Below are positions 1-7,368 of a DNA stretch of 20,005 bases, one piece after another (within the stretch, counting starts at the first letter, position 1; each line of letters begins with the position of its first letter). Below the pieces are notes generated by a model. That model worked only from the letters and a program-made list of their open reading frames with translations, ran no database searches and was not told the DNA's origin. A program made the position numbers and the translations under genes. Source of the DNA: Bacteroidales bacterium (GTDB lineage Bacteria; Bacteroidota; Bacteroidia; Bacteroidales; P3); contig CAAGNU010000213.1 in NCBI GenBank assembly GCA_900771365.1, positions 1 to 20,005 of the forward strand. Direction: 5' to 3'.

Positions 1-10
1 CATTATATAT

Positions 11-90
11 CCCAATTGGTTACAAGTTATATTACGTATCTTTGCTATTGGTGGTTATATAGAAGGGGAGGCTGACGCATCACATATCTT
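11..90. repeat. Left copy of an interspersed 85-bp-type repeat
   Basis: Positions 13-66 match 9644-9697 with 5 mismatches in 54 bases. After the shared end (GGTGGTTATATAGAAGG) the sequence goes on into GGGGAGGCT-type sequence (65-86) that resembles the start of the tandem units at 9526 and 9611. The copy contains TATCTTTG at 37-44, a perfect Bacteroidetes -7 box (TAnnTTTG), with TTG at 16-18 upstream. It lies next to the 3' end of the envelope operon and points toward it, so any transcript would be antisense to the flippase end. The repeat family and promoter role are inferred. The identity between copies is seen directly. Confidence 0.8.
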
Positions 91-122
91 CCATTTATTA
101 GTGGTGATTGCGGATAATCATA

Positions 123-205
123 CGTGAATTATCGTAAATTGCACGTAAATTACCGTGAATTAATTTGTTGTTTAATAATTTACGGAAATTCGCGCTTAAT
201 TCACG
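123..205. repeat. Helically phased CGTRAATT octamer array, two opposing blocks
   Basis: Four direct octamers start at 123 (CGTGAATT), 133 (CGTAAATT), 144 (CGTAAATT) and 154 (CGTGAATT), with steps of 10, 11 and 10 bp. Three octamers on the opposite strand start at 177 (AATTTACG), 187 (AATTCGCG, one base off) and 198 (AATTCACG), with steps of 10 and 11 bp. The 15-bp centre (162-176) is AT-rich. All sites therefore lie on about the same face of the helix, and the two blocks can fold into a long imperfect hairpin. It could be a cooperative protein-binding array, a hairpin-forming non-coding repeat, or the remnant of a mobile element. Function is unknown. Confidence 0.8.
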
Positions 206-270
206 CTCGAATATTCACTGGATATTCTCATGGTTTCAAATAAATGAATTATCAGAGGCTGCCTTATATC

Positions 271-453
271 CAGTCGAATGATATTCTACTACTCCTCAAT
301 TCTACTGATACCTGACCATAAACCGATACCCAGTCGAATGATAGAACGCGTCGCATGGGGTTGTTCGACTCCTCAATTCTATTGATTTATAGCATTATCT
401 TATCCTCTATCGAACGATAGAATGAGTCGAATGAGGTTGTTCGACTCGACTGA
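271..453. repeat. Three diverged repeat units at the 3' end of the envelope operon
   Basis: Unit 1 (271-309) and unit 2 (331-387) share CAGTCGAATGATA at one end and ACTCCTCAATTCTAYTGAT at the other; unit 1 lacks the middle part. Units 2 (340-371) and 3 (416-447) agree at 28 of 32 bases, giving a 76-bp period. Unit 3 forms a perfect 8-bp stem (GAGTCGAA 424-431 with TTCGACTC 440-447, 8-nt loop) starting 6 bp beyond the flippase stop codon. There is no T-run after it on the minus strand, so it is not a classical terminator, though it may protect the 3' end of the mRNA. Confidence 0.65.
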
Positions 454-1749
454 TTAGTGGCATCCGCCTTGTCTTATCTGTCGGGCTTGAGAGTAGTGCC
501 GCGTCATGAAGATGCTGGCGATATAGACGCAGCTGCGGGTAGCGCTGAAGAGCACCAAGGTGCCGAGGAGGGTGCCGAAGAACTGGCAGCCTATCCAGAC
601 GGAGAGCAGCGTGCCCACGCAGTAGGCCACCTGCCACCAGAAGAAGGGGCGCAGTTTCTCGGCCACCACAAAGAGGCCCGTCAGCGGTCCCGAGATGAAG
701 GAGAACAGCATGGCGGGGGCCAGAATCTGGGCATAATGGCCCGCGGCGCCCCACTGCGGCCCCAAGAAGAGCTTTAACAATGCCGGCAGAAACCACACGA
801 ACACCAAGAAGGCACCCACGCCCACAACGGAGAGGATGAGCAGCAGGCGGTCGAAACTCTTTCGACAAGAGCCCGTGGTGCGCAGCTCCTCGTTGGCACG
901 CTGTCGGTAGACGTCGCGCAAAGCCGTGCCAATCACGTTGATGGGGATGGCGAAGAGGGTCATGGCCATCGAGAACTGCCCTGCGTCGCCTTTACCGAAA
1001 TAGGCGGTGATGAAGAGGATGGGGAGCGCCTGTCCCACGGTGTTGAGCAGCTGCCCGGGCATGGTGAAGAGGGGGAACTCCTTGTAGCGGCGTGCCGCGG
1101 CAAGGATGTCGGCCCAGCAAGTGCGGGCAAAAGTGCGGCCATCCTTAATCCAGGCCCGCACAATACAGCCCACAGCCGAGACGGCCCTGCCCACAAGGTC
1201 GCCCACCACGAGCCCTTGGCCGCACAGCCTGACAAGCCCTAAGAAAGTCTTGGCAAGGGTTATTGCAGTAGCATTCACAATCTTATTGACCGAGAGTGCG
1301 GCGAAATACTTCTCTCTCACGCACCATTCATTGTAGACGTTGAAGATGATGATGCACAAGGCTGCAATCGGACAGACAAAGAGCCAGCGTCCGGCTTCGG
1401 GCTCGTCGAGCACCCAGCACAAGGGCTGAAGCAGCACGAACTGCATCAGCAACCATACCACCAGCATGGCAACCACGCCCAAGAGGAGGGAGAGCAGGAC
1501 CAGCCCCGCGGCTTCCTGCTTGTCGCGGGCGATGAGGATGGCATTCTCGTACTTGCCCGACCCCACGACCGCCAGCACAGAGATGATGGAGGTGAGCGAG
1601 GCCAGCAGGCCGAACTCCTCGGCTGTGAAGATGCGCCCCAGGAGGGGATAGAAGAGGAATGGGACAATCTGAGCTATGGCCACCCCGCCCGAGAGAGTGA
1701 GGCTGTTCTTGAAGAAATCGCTCCCCTTCAGCTTGCCCAAGAGCCTCAT
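454..1749 (-). CDS. Wzx-like polysaccharide flippase (MATE/MOP family)
   Basis: A 431-residue integral membrane protein with roughly 12 hydrophobic segments and little soluble sequence. The N-terminal motif FLFYPLLGRIFTAEEFG (about residues 31-47) is typical of the oligosaccharide flippases that move undecaprenyl-linked glycans across the inner membrane. I chose the ATG at 1749 because it overlaps the stop codon of the preceding gene (ATGA, 1749-1746). An upstream GTG at 1800 would add 17 uncharged-looking residues and a long overlap. It is the last gene of the operon, directly after a polymerase-like gene, the usual company of Wzx. Family assignment is firm; the glycan (O-antigen, capsule or exopolysaccharide) cannot be told, since no glycosyltransferases are in the window. 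Confidence 0.85.
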   Translation of the reverse strand: MRLLGKLKGSDFFKNSLTLSGGVAIAQIVPFLFYPLLGRIFTAEEFGLLASLTSIISVLAVVGSGKYENAILIARDKQEAAGLVLLSLLLGVVAMLVVWLLMQFVLLQPLCWVLDEPEAGRWLFVCPIAALCIIIFNVYNEWCVREKYFAALSVNKIVNATAITLAKTFLGLVRLCGQGLVVGDLVGRAVSAVGCIVRAWIKDGRTFARTCWADILAAARRYKEFPLFTMPGQLLNTVGQALPILFITAYFGKGDAGQFSMAMTLFAIPINVIGTALRDVYRQRANEELRTTGSCRKSFDRLLLILSVVGVGAFLVFVWFLPALLKLFLGPQWGAAGHYAQILAPAMLFSFISGPLTGLFVVAEKLRPFFWWQVAYCVGTLLSVWIGCQFFGTLLGTLVLFSATRSCVYIASIFMTRHYSQARQIRQGGCH

Positions 1750-3119
1750 GCCGCAGCCTCCCTTCTCGGAACGACAAAGAGCATCACCAGCAGGAGGCAC
1801 CAGCCGCCGTGGGTGAGCAGGGTGGTGAAGAGAGCGCTGTTGAGCAGCGTGAAGACGAAGAGGGCCACGAGGCCGAAGTAGCGGCCATCATATTCGGCAG
1901 CCTCAAAGAGCCGCACCACGAAGGCGGCAGCCCCTACAAAGAGGATGGCTCCGATATGGCCGAAATTCATGAAGCCGTCAGCAAAGATGCCCGCGTTGCA
2001 GTTGATGGTGTCGCGCGCATACATCATCTGCCCGATGAGGTGCGAAGGCTCCACGCTATAGGGATATTCAAAAAGAGAACCCAGCACGCTGTGCGAGAGC
2101 ATCAGCGGAGCCTGATCGAAGAAGGCAAAATAGGCATCCGTTACCAAGGCGGGGATGAAGAAGAGACGGCGCACAAGGACGGACTCAGGCATGACCTGCC
2201 CCATGAGCAGCTGCAACAGGACAGCGAGCAGGCTTGCACCCAAGAGGCCGTAGAGCAGAACGCCGGCTTTGGACTCCCCTTTGGCAAAGGGATAGCACAG
2301 CAAGACAACAGCAATAGAGAAGAAGATGGATTTCTCGGGATTGGTCAGGAAGAGGTAGACCATGCCTGCCAGTCCTAAGAGCAGCAGCCACCATCGCTCC
2401 CGCATATTGCTCATACCCAGCACAATCAGCATGGGAAGCAGCACTTTGCAGAGCGGGCCTTGGAGATAGGCCGTGAGGAGGCTTCCCTGACTGCGGTAGG
2501 CTTGGCGCACATCATAGATATGCTCGTCCATAGAGAGGACGGAGAGGTCGCGCGGCAGCCCGTAATTGAGCACGAACGGGAGCAACGCCGCCACACAGAG
2601 CAGGACTACGAGCCAAAGCCTGCGCCCTTCGGAGAGCCGCGACAAGCGAAACGGCGGGATACGCAGGCTGGGTATGGAGAGCAGCACCACAAAGAGCAGC
2701 GCATAGAGCGAGCCGAAGATGCTGGCCTGGCCTATCTGATAGAGGATTGTCTGCGGGATGCAGCCCAATAGGCCGACTATCATGGAGACAGCATAGCGGT
2801 TATCGTCTCGTTCGGGCATGAAGTAGAGCACAAGCCCAAGCAGCACCATGAGGAAGAAGCCGACAAGCAGCGTGACCGGGGTATAGCCGAACTGAAACCC
2901 CATGCGGAGGCTGAAGCAGCCATATACGAAACGATAGTATTCTACGGACAAGAGGAGATAGAACAACGCAAGAGCCGCCACATGGCCACGGCGATTGGCC
3001 AGCAGCTGCGGCAGCCGTTCGCCCCAGCGAGTGCGGTCCTTGGGGGCGTCGTTTGGCCGCATATCGATGATAGAGGCCATTTCGGAGCCGTTTGCAGGCC
3101 GACTATGCTGTGCGCCCAT
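1746..3119 (-). CDS. Wzy-like O-antigen/polysaccharide polymerase
   Basis: A 457-residue protein with about 11-12 predicted membrane segments. It has the large periplasmic loop near the C-terminus (about residues 330-400) that is usual for Wzy-type polymerases. In that loop and the next helix the stretch NAGIFADGFMNFGHIGAILF (ADxxxNFGxxG pattern) recalls repeat-unit polymerases of Bacteroidetes. Such proteins link lipid-carried oligosaccharide units on the periplasmic side. The ATG at 3119 overlaps the upstream gene by 17 bp. Further ATGs at 3080 and 3062 lie past the upstream stop and would remove a polar 13- or 19-residue leader, so the start is uncertain. Its stop overlaps the flippase start (ATGA). 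An O-antigen ligase (WaaL-like) role is the main alternative, because the two families share topology. Confidence 0.75.
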   Translation of the reverse strand: MGAQHSRPANGSEMASIIDMRPNDAPKDRTRWGERLPQLLANRRGHVAALALFYLLLSVEYYRFVYGCFSLRMGFQFGYTPVTLLVGFFLMVLLGLVLYFMPERDDNRYAVSMIVGLLGCIPQTILYQIGQASIFGSLYALLFVVLLSIPSLRIPPFRLSRLSEGRRLWLVVLLCVAALLPFVLNYGLPRDLSVLSMDEHIYDVRQAYRSQGSLLTAYLQGPLCKVLLPMLIVLGMSNMRERWWLLLLGLAGMVYLFLTNPEKSIFFSIAVVLLCYPFAKGESKAGVLLYGLLGASLLAVLLQLLMGQVMPESVLVRRLFFIPALVTDAYFAFFDQAPLMLSHSVLGSLFEYPYSVEPSHLIGQMMYARDTINCNAGIFADGFMNFGHIGAILFVGAAAFVVRLFEAAEYDGRYFGLVALFVFTLLNSALFTTLLTHGGWCLLLVMLFVVPRREAAA

Positions 3120-3624
3120 CTCGTCTTGTTTGCAGTAAATGGAAACAGAGAGCCAGCACGGCTGCGGCCACTACGGAGAGCAGCACCACCCAGCAGCGCG
3201 AGGGCGTCTTGTGGGCAGCATGGGCCACGCCATCGTTGAGCAGCATGATGCCCGCCGAGGAGATTTCGCCATAGAGCTCCGCGGCAGTCTGTTCCGCCAC
3301 AGCAGCATCAGCGTCCCGCACACACAGGGTGACCTTGTAGGTCTTATCGCCCCACACATCTATGGCGGAGGGATAGGCCTCGGCAGCTTGAACGAGGGTG
3401 CTAATGAGCTCCTCAGGAGGCGCTAAGGCCAAGTCCTTGACCATCGTGTCGGGACGGTTGGCACCTAACACGCGCATCTCATAGCGCACCTCATAGCATG
3501 GGGGCGTGGGGAGGTCGCGCGTCACAACAAGCGAGACGACCAACATCGCCAAGGCGGCACAAAGCAAAGGACACCACCTCTTACAAGGCAGCTTCCTGCT
3601 GAAACCTTTAGCCTTCAAAGGCAT
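3103..3624 (-). CDS. Short two-TM, Wzz-like protein
   Basis: A 173-residue protein with one membrane helix near the N-terminus (about 18-34), a periplasmic domain of about 110 residues and a second helix at the C-terminus (about 144-164), followed by a short basic tail. This is the topology of polysaccharide co-polymerases (Wzz), which set chain length, and the gene sits directly before a Wzy-like gene. It is however about half the length of usual Wzz proteins, and I recognise no strong family motif, so the assignment rests on topology and context. The ATG at 3624 follows the stop of the lipoprotein gene by 5 nt; an adjoining GTG at 3627 would add one residue. It overlaps the next gene by up to 17 bp, suggesting coupled translation. 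Confidence 0.6.
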   Translation of the reverse strand: MPLKAKGFSRKLPCKRWCPLLCAALAMLVVSLVVTRDLPTPPCYEVRYEMRVLGANRPDTMVKDLALAPPEELISTLVQAAEAYPSAIDVWGDKTYKVTLCVRDADAAVAEQTAAELYGEISSAGIMLLNDGVAHAAHKTPSRCWVVLLSVVAAAVLALCFHLLQTRRDGRTA

Positions 3625-3629
3625 CACGA

Positions 3630-3848
3630 TTATTCGTCAACACAGGTTCTCTTCAACAAGGCAGAGCTGTCGGACGTGAACCATTCATCATCCAGTTCGG
3701 AGCAGCTTGCGTGGGTGCCTTTGGGTTCAAAAGCCACAGCGTTGGGGTAGCCTCTGCGAATGGTGGTACATTTGCAGCGTTTCCCGGTACAGGAACTGAC
3801 TACAGCGATAAATGAGCAGAGTACTACGACTAAAATTACTTTCTTCAT
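3630..3848 (-). CDS. Small cysteine-rich lipoprotein, unknown function
   Basis: A 72-residue protein. The N-terminus (MKKVILVVVLCSFIAVVSSC) is a lipoprotein signal peptide with the lipobox VSSC, so Cys20 is the predicted lipidated residue. The mature part of about 53 residues holds four more cysteines (25, 27, 48, 68), including a CKC pair, which could form two disulfides in the periplasm. It has no recognisable domain. It lies 14 nt after lpxA and 5 nt before the Wzz-like gene, so it is almost certainly co-transcribed with them. A structural or assembly role in the envelope is only an inference from position. Confidence 0.7.
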   Translation of the reverse strand: MKKVILVVVLCSFIAVVSSCTGKRCKCTTIRRGYPNAVAFEPKGTHASCSELDDEWFTSDSSALLKRTCVDE

Positions 3849-3862
3849 ATAATTATATGTTA

Positions 3863-4645
3863 TTATTTCTTCATAAATTGATAGCCCTTCATGATGCCGG
3901 TGTTAGCATTACCGATAAAGCTGAGCACCTGCTTGCCCTCATCGGTATTGCCATACCGCTCCTTCACCTCCTCTATGGCCTGGGCTATATTCATGCCTTT
4001 GAGGAAGATGTAGCGATAGATGTCGGAGATGTTGTTGATAACCTCCTGGGAAAAGCCCCTGCGCTGAAGTCCGAGAGAGTTCACGCCTGCGTAGGAGATG
4101 GGGTAGCGGGCAGCCTTGACGAATGGCGGGATGTCCTTGTCCACCAAGGAGCCGCCAGCCGTGATGACGTGAGAGCCGATATGGATGAACTGGAGGCAGG
4201 CCGTCTTGCCGCCCAGGATGACCCAGTCGCCCACAACGATGTGGCCGGCCAAGGTGGCATTGTTGGCAAAAACGCAATGGTCGCCCACCACACAGTCATG
4301 AGCCACATGCACGTATGCCATGAGCAGGTTGTTGTTTCCAATAACGGTACGGCCCGAAGCTGAAGTGCCGCGGTTGATGGTGCAGCATTCGCGGATAACG
4401 TTGTTGTCGCCAATCTCGCATGTGGTGTACTCCCCGGAAAACTTCAAATCCTGCGGAATGGCCGAGATGACGGAGCCAGGGAAGATGTGGCAGTTCTTGC
4501 CGATACGGGCGCCGGGGTATATGACCACATTGGGCTCGATAATGGTGACGTCTCCAATCTCCACATCATCACAGATGGTGGTGAAGTTGCCGACAACTAC
4601 GTCTTTGCCTATCTTGGCGTTGGGATGGATATCGTTTAGAATCAT
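3863..4645 (-). CDS. lpxA: UDP-N-acetylglucosamine O-acyltransferase
   Basis: LpxA transfers an R-3-hydroxyacyl chain from acyl carrier protein to the 3-OH of UDP-GlcNAc, the first step of lipid A synthesis, in the cytoplasm. The 260-residue product is the usual length. Residues 1 to about 185 are hexapeptide repeats of the left-handed beta-helix (for example IGKDVV, IGDVTI, IGDNNV, VGDHCV). The active-site segment VHVAHDCVVGD carries His113 and His116, which match His122 and the catalytic His125 of the E. coli enzyme. The C-terminal part (about 190-260) is the helical domain of the family. The start ATG overlaps the lpxC stop (ATGA, 4645-4642). No downstream miaA or other usual neighbour follows; the operon runs on into polysaccharide genes. 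Confidence 0.96.
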   Translation of the reverse strand: MILNDIHPNAKIGKDVVVGNFTTICDDVEIGDVTIIEPNVVIYPGARIGKNCHIFPGSVISAIPQDLKFSGEYTTCEIGDNNVIRECCTINRGTSASGRTVIGNNNLLMAYVHVAHDCVVGDHCVFANNATLAGHIVVGDWVILGGKTACLQFIHIGSHVITAGGSLVDKDIPPFVKAARYPISYAGVNSLGLQRRGFSQEVINNISDIYRYIFLKGMNIAQAIEEVKERYGNTDEGKQVLSFIGNANTGIMKGYQFMKK

Positions 4646-5556
4646 TGTTTACTTATATAATCCATTAAATAGTTACTGAAAGCTGCGTTGGCCTTATGCC
4701 CCGGCTTGTAAATGCTGAAATGGCCCTGAAGCGTAAGCCCCACAAGACGCACATCGCCCACAAAGTCGAGAAGCTTATGGCGGGCGGGCTCGTTGGCATA
4801 GTAGGGGTCCGTGGTGTTGAGGACACCGTCGTGAACACGGAACTGGGAGGCATCCTTGTGGAAGGTGCGCTCCAAGCGACGAAGCTGGCGGCATCCGAGT
4901 TCCTTGTTGACATAGACCAAAGCATTGTCGAGGCTTCCGCCCTTGATGAGGTTGAGATGAAGCAGCGGCTCTATCTCATGCAAGAATACAAAGGTGCGGC
5001 AGGGCGCCACTTCTGTGGCATACTGCGACATCGTGTCAAGATGCGCCTCCTGGCGTCCGATAACGCTCTTGGGGAAATCTATCACACAGTCCACAGAGAA
5101 ATCCTCGGCTGGGCTGACATCATAGACGGAGCCCGTGGGCTTGAACTCAAAATGCAGGGGCTCTGTGAATGCGAACGTCTTGCGCTCGGCATCCTGCTCA
5201 CATACGCCCACGCGGGCGAACTCCAGCACCCAAGGGCGTGCGGAGCCATCAAGAATGGGCACCTCGCCCCCATCCAGCTCGATAAGGGCATTATCGATGC
5301 CGCAGCCGTGAAGCGCGGACATGAGGTGCTCGATGGTGGCGATATTATGGCGGCCTGCGCCGATAGTCGTGCCGCGAGCCGTCTCGCTAACATTGGTGGC
5401 CACGGCATACTGCGTGACGATATTCGAACGGTCGGTACGGCGGAACGCGATACCGAAATTCGCAGGCGCGGGCTTCACCGTCACCGTGACTGTGCGCCCC
5501 GTGTGGAGGCCTGGACCCGTGAGCCGGAATTCCCTATTCAGCGTGGTCTGCTTCAT
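4642..5556 (-). CDS. lpxC: UDP-3-O-acyl-GlcNAc deacetylase, not fused to FabZ
   Basis: LpxC is the zinc deacetylase that commits the cell to lipid A synthesis. The 304-residue protein keeps the key residues: the IEHLMSAL motif with Glu76 and His77, and NEPARHKLLDFVGD with His260, Lys261 and Asp264 (zinc ligands His77, His260, Asp264 by analogy with E. coli His79, His238, Asp242). The GHKAN motif has His286, which matches E. coli His265. There is an extra stretch around 220-255 before the second zinc motif. In most Bacteroidetes LpxC carries a C-terminal FabZ dehydratase domain (about 460 residues in all). Here the protein stops about 18 residues after GHKAN, and lpxA begins at once (ATGA overlap), so FabZ is absent. 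The start also overlaps the upstream stop (ATGA, 5556-5553). Confidence 0.95.
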   Translation of the reverse strand: MKQTTLNREFRLTGPGLHTGRTVTVTVKPAPANFGIAFRRTDRSNIVTQYAVATNVSETARGTTIGAGRHNIATIEHLMSALHGCGIDNALIELDGGEVPILDGSARPWVLEFARVGVCEQDAERKTFAFTEPLHFEFKPTGSVYDVSPAEDFSVDCVIDFPKSVIGRQEAHLDTMSQYATEVAPCRTFVFLHEIEPLLHLNLIKGGSLDNALVYVNKELGCRQLRRLERTFHKDASQFRVHDGVLNTTDPYYANEPARHKLLDFVGDVRLVGLTLQGHFSIYKPGHKANAAFSNYLMDYISKQ

Positions 5557-7187
5557 AAGACAGGGATAAAGTGGAAGTCGCTCATTCTATACATGACAGC
5601 GTACTGGTTCTCAAAGCCGTAGTCGCTGCGGCTCTGCGAGAACGACAGCGGGCTGAGCATACCCTGGGGCGCGATGATGTTGGGCGACTTGAAGAAGTCT
5701 GTGCCCTTCTGCTGTATGCCGCACACGAAATAGAGGATGATATCGTTTGCCATGCCGGCGTAGACATTCGTGGGCTCAGTCTTATAGCGTTCGCGGAAGG
5801 CCTCGATAAACTCCTTCTGCTGAGGGTTCTCTCGATACCAGTCGCAGCAGAAGGTATGATAGGAAAGGGCCTGCATCTGGGCGAAGTCCACATCCGTGAA
5901 GTGTACCGACCAATCCTCGAATGTAAAGAGGCATGGGGTCTTGGTCTTGAAGGCCGAGAGCTTGTTGAGAAGCTGCTGGGCATAGATGCGGTTCTTCGAC
6001 TTGTCCTGGTCGTAGAGGCTCACCACCACGGCGTTGCTGTTGGCCTTGAGCAAGGCGGTGAACTTGCTGGGCTGCGCCCAGTCTACTATATTATATGTAA
6101 TATCGCCACGGTCGTCGAGGGCGGCAGTGAGGGCTGCCAGGGCGGGCTTCTCGGCCTTAGCGTTGGACTGCACGATATAGACGGGGCGGCCAGGCTTGGT
6201 GCGTCGGATTACGCTCACGGCAGTCTTGGCCATGGCCTCCAGCGAGGGCATACATTTGAATACATAGGGATTGCCCACAACGATTTCGGAACGGTCCGAC
6301 ACTGGGTTGACCACAAAAAGGTTCGACTCCTTGGCCAGCTTGGCGGCCTTCTCAAAAGGCTGACGCGTGAGCATGGCGATGAGGAGGTCCGACTGGGCCA
6401 CGTTATGGCTGCGGAATGCTCGCTCCACATCTTCATCCGTGGTGCCTTCCACGTCCACAACATTGAGGGTCACATCATAGCCCATCTTCTCAAGACGTTC
6501 GAGGCCGAGGAGCATTCCCTCGTAGAACTGGATAAATTCGAGACTCTTATAATTCGTCTTGCCGCGCTGCTCAACATCGAACTTTGAGGTGGAAATATTG
6601 TCCATCTGGCTGAGGTTGAACGGCATCATAAGTGACACCACGATGCTCTGCATATTGACACGGGGACGCACAAAAGCGGGAGCCGACAGAGGCTGGTCCG
6701 ACACGGCAGCCTCGGCCTTTTCCTGGCTTGCTGCAGGCTTGGCAGCCGACTTGGATGCGGGCTTCTGGGCACTCTGAGCAGGCTTCTGGGCGCTCTGGGC
6801 GGGCTTACTGGAGGTGCCCGACGCCTTGGTGGCGGGCTTGTCCTCAGCCTTGCTTTCGGCGGGCTTCACCACGCCGTCAGGATCCTCTGCGCTAGGAGCC
6901 GTAAAGCCGTCTTGGAGCTTCTGTCCCTTGCACGGCAGCCACACGGTGTCGCCCACATGAAGGAAATGGATGTCCTTCTTCGTCACAGCCTCGACCTCTT
7001 TCAAGCCGTAGGCACGCGAAATGGCATATACCGTCTGCCCTTGGTCCACGATATGGATGAAATAGCGACGGCCGTTTATCACCTGTGTCTTGTGCGACAC
7101 CTCCACAGGAGTGCCGCCAGGCATCTGTGCCCTGCCGTCCATAACCACAGCGAGGAGCATTACCAATATTACAAAAATCTTTTTCAT
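5553..7187 (-). CDS. LysM domain plus periplasmic-binding-fold envelope protein
   Basis: A 544-residue exported protein. Residues 1-20 are a Sec signal peptide (MKKIFVILVMLLAVVMDGRA). A LysM peptidoglycan-binding domain spans about 42-86 (YFIHIVDQGQTVYAISRAYG to VGDTVWLP). A Lys/Pro/Ala/Ser-rich linker follows (about 97-175) with the duplicated heptad KPAQSAQ. The rest (about 178-544) resembles type I periplasmic-binding (leucine-binding, Peripla_BP_6-like) folds, such as IVVSLMMPFN and SNLFVVNPVSDRSE. No transporter genes are adjacent, so a sensory or scaffolding role on peptidoglycan is more likely than uptake. It is the first gene of the envelope operon and its stop overlaps the lpxC start. 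I see no clear promoter in the 181-nt spacer above it. Confidence 0.85.
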   Translation of the reverse strand: MKKIFVILVMLLAVVMDGRAQMPGGTPVEVSHKTQVINGRRYFIHIVDQGQTVYAISRAYGLKEVEAVTKKDIHFLHVGDTVWLPCKGQKLQDGFTAPSAEDPDGVVKPAESKAEDKPATKASGTSSKPAQSAQKPAQSAQKPASKSAAKPAASQEKAEAAVSDQPLSAPAFVRPRVNMQSIVVSLMMPFNLSQMDNISTSKFDVEQRGKTNYKSLEFIQFYEGMLLGLERLEKMGYDVTLNVVDVEGTTDEDVERAFRSHNVAQSDLLIAMLTRQPFEKAAKLAKESNLFVVNPVSDRSEIVVGNPYVFKCMPSLEAMAKTAVSVIRRTKPGRPVYIVQSNAKAEKPALAALTAALDDRGDITYNIVDWAQPSKFTALLKANSNAVVVSLYDQDKSKNRIYAQQLLNKLSAFKTKTPCLFTFEDWSVHFTDVDFAQMQALSYHTFCCDWYRENPQQKEFIEAFRERYKTEPTNVYAGMANDIILYFVCGIQQKGTDFFKSPNIIAPQGMLSPLSFSQSRSDYGFENQYAVMYRMSDFHFIPVL

Positions 7188-7195
7188 CTTTTTAT

Positions 7196-7360
7196 ATTGC
7201 TTGTGAAGAGTGAAGATTTGGAGATTTGAAGGAAGGCTCCCGCCCTGTACGTTCTCCGCTTCGCTATCGGAAGATTCATTGAATCCTCCATCATTCCTTC
7301 GGGAGGGTAAGGGGCTGGGGGCATGTTTCGAACAATAGTTCCTTATTCAATTCTCAATTC
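7196..7360. repeat. Intergenic repeat, copy A (between guaA and the LysM gene)
   Basis: The left block 7196-7220 is identical over 25 bases to 8976-9000, and the right block 7323-7360 matches 9048-9085 with 2 mismatches in 38. Between the blocks the copies diverge in sequence and length but both hold CCCTCC/CCTTCGGG-type inverted sequences. The palindrome GATTCATTGAATC lies at 7273-7285. This repeat fills the whole 181-nt spacer between guaA and the LysM gene. It shows no T-run terminator on the minus strand, so read-through from guaA into the envelope operon is possible. Confidence 0.8.
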
Positions 7361-7368
7361 TTAACTAA

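Noticed and set aside
123..205. CRISPR array
   Set aside because: The repeats are only 8 bp with 2-3 bp between them and switch strand halfway; there are no spacers of 25-45 bp and no cas genes.
424..447. Rho-independent terminator of the envelope operon
   Set aside because: The stem is perfect, but on the minus strand no T-run follows it; kept only as a hairpin-bearing repeat.
4630..4660. A frameshift that separated FabZ from LpxC
   Set aside because: The sequence just after the lpxC stop is the conserved N-terminus of LpxA in an ATGA overlap. There is no room for a dehydratase remnant.
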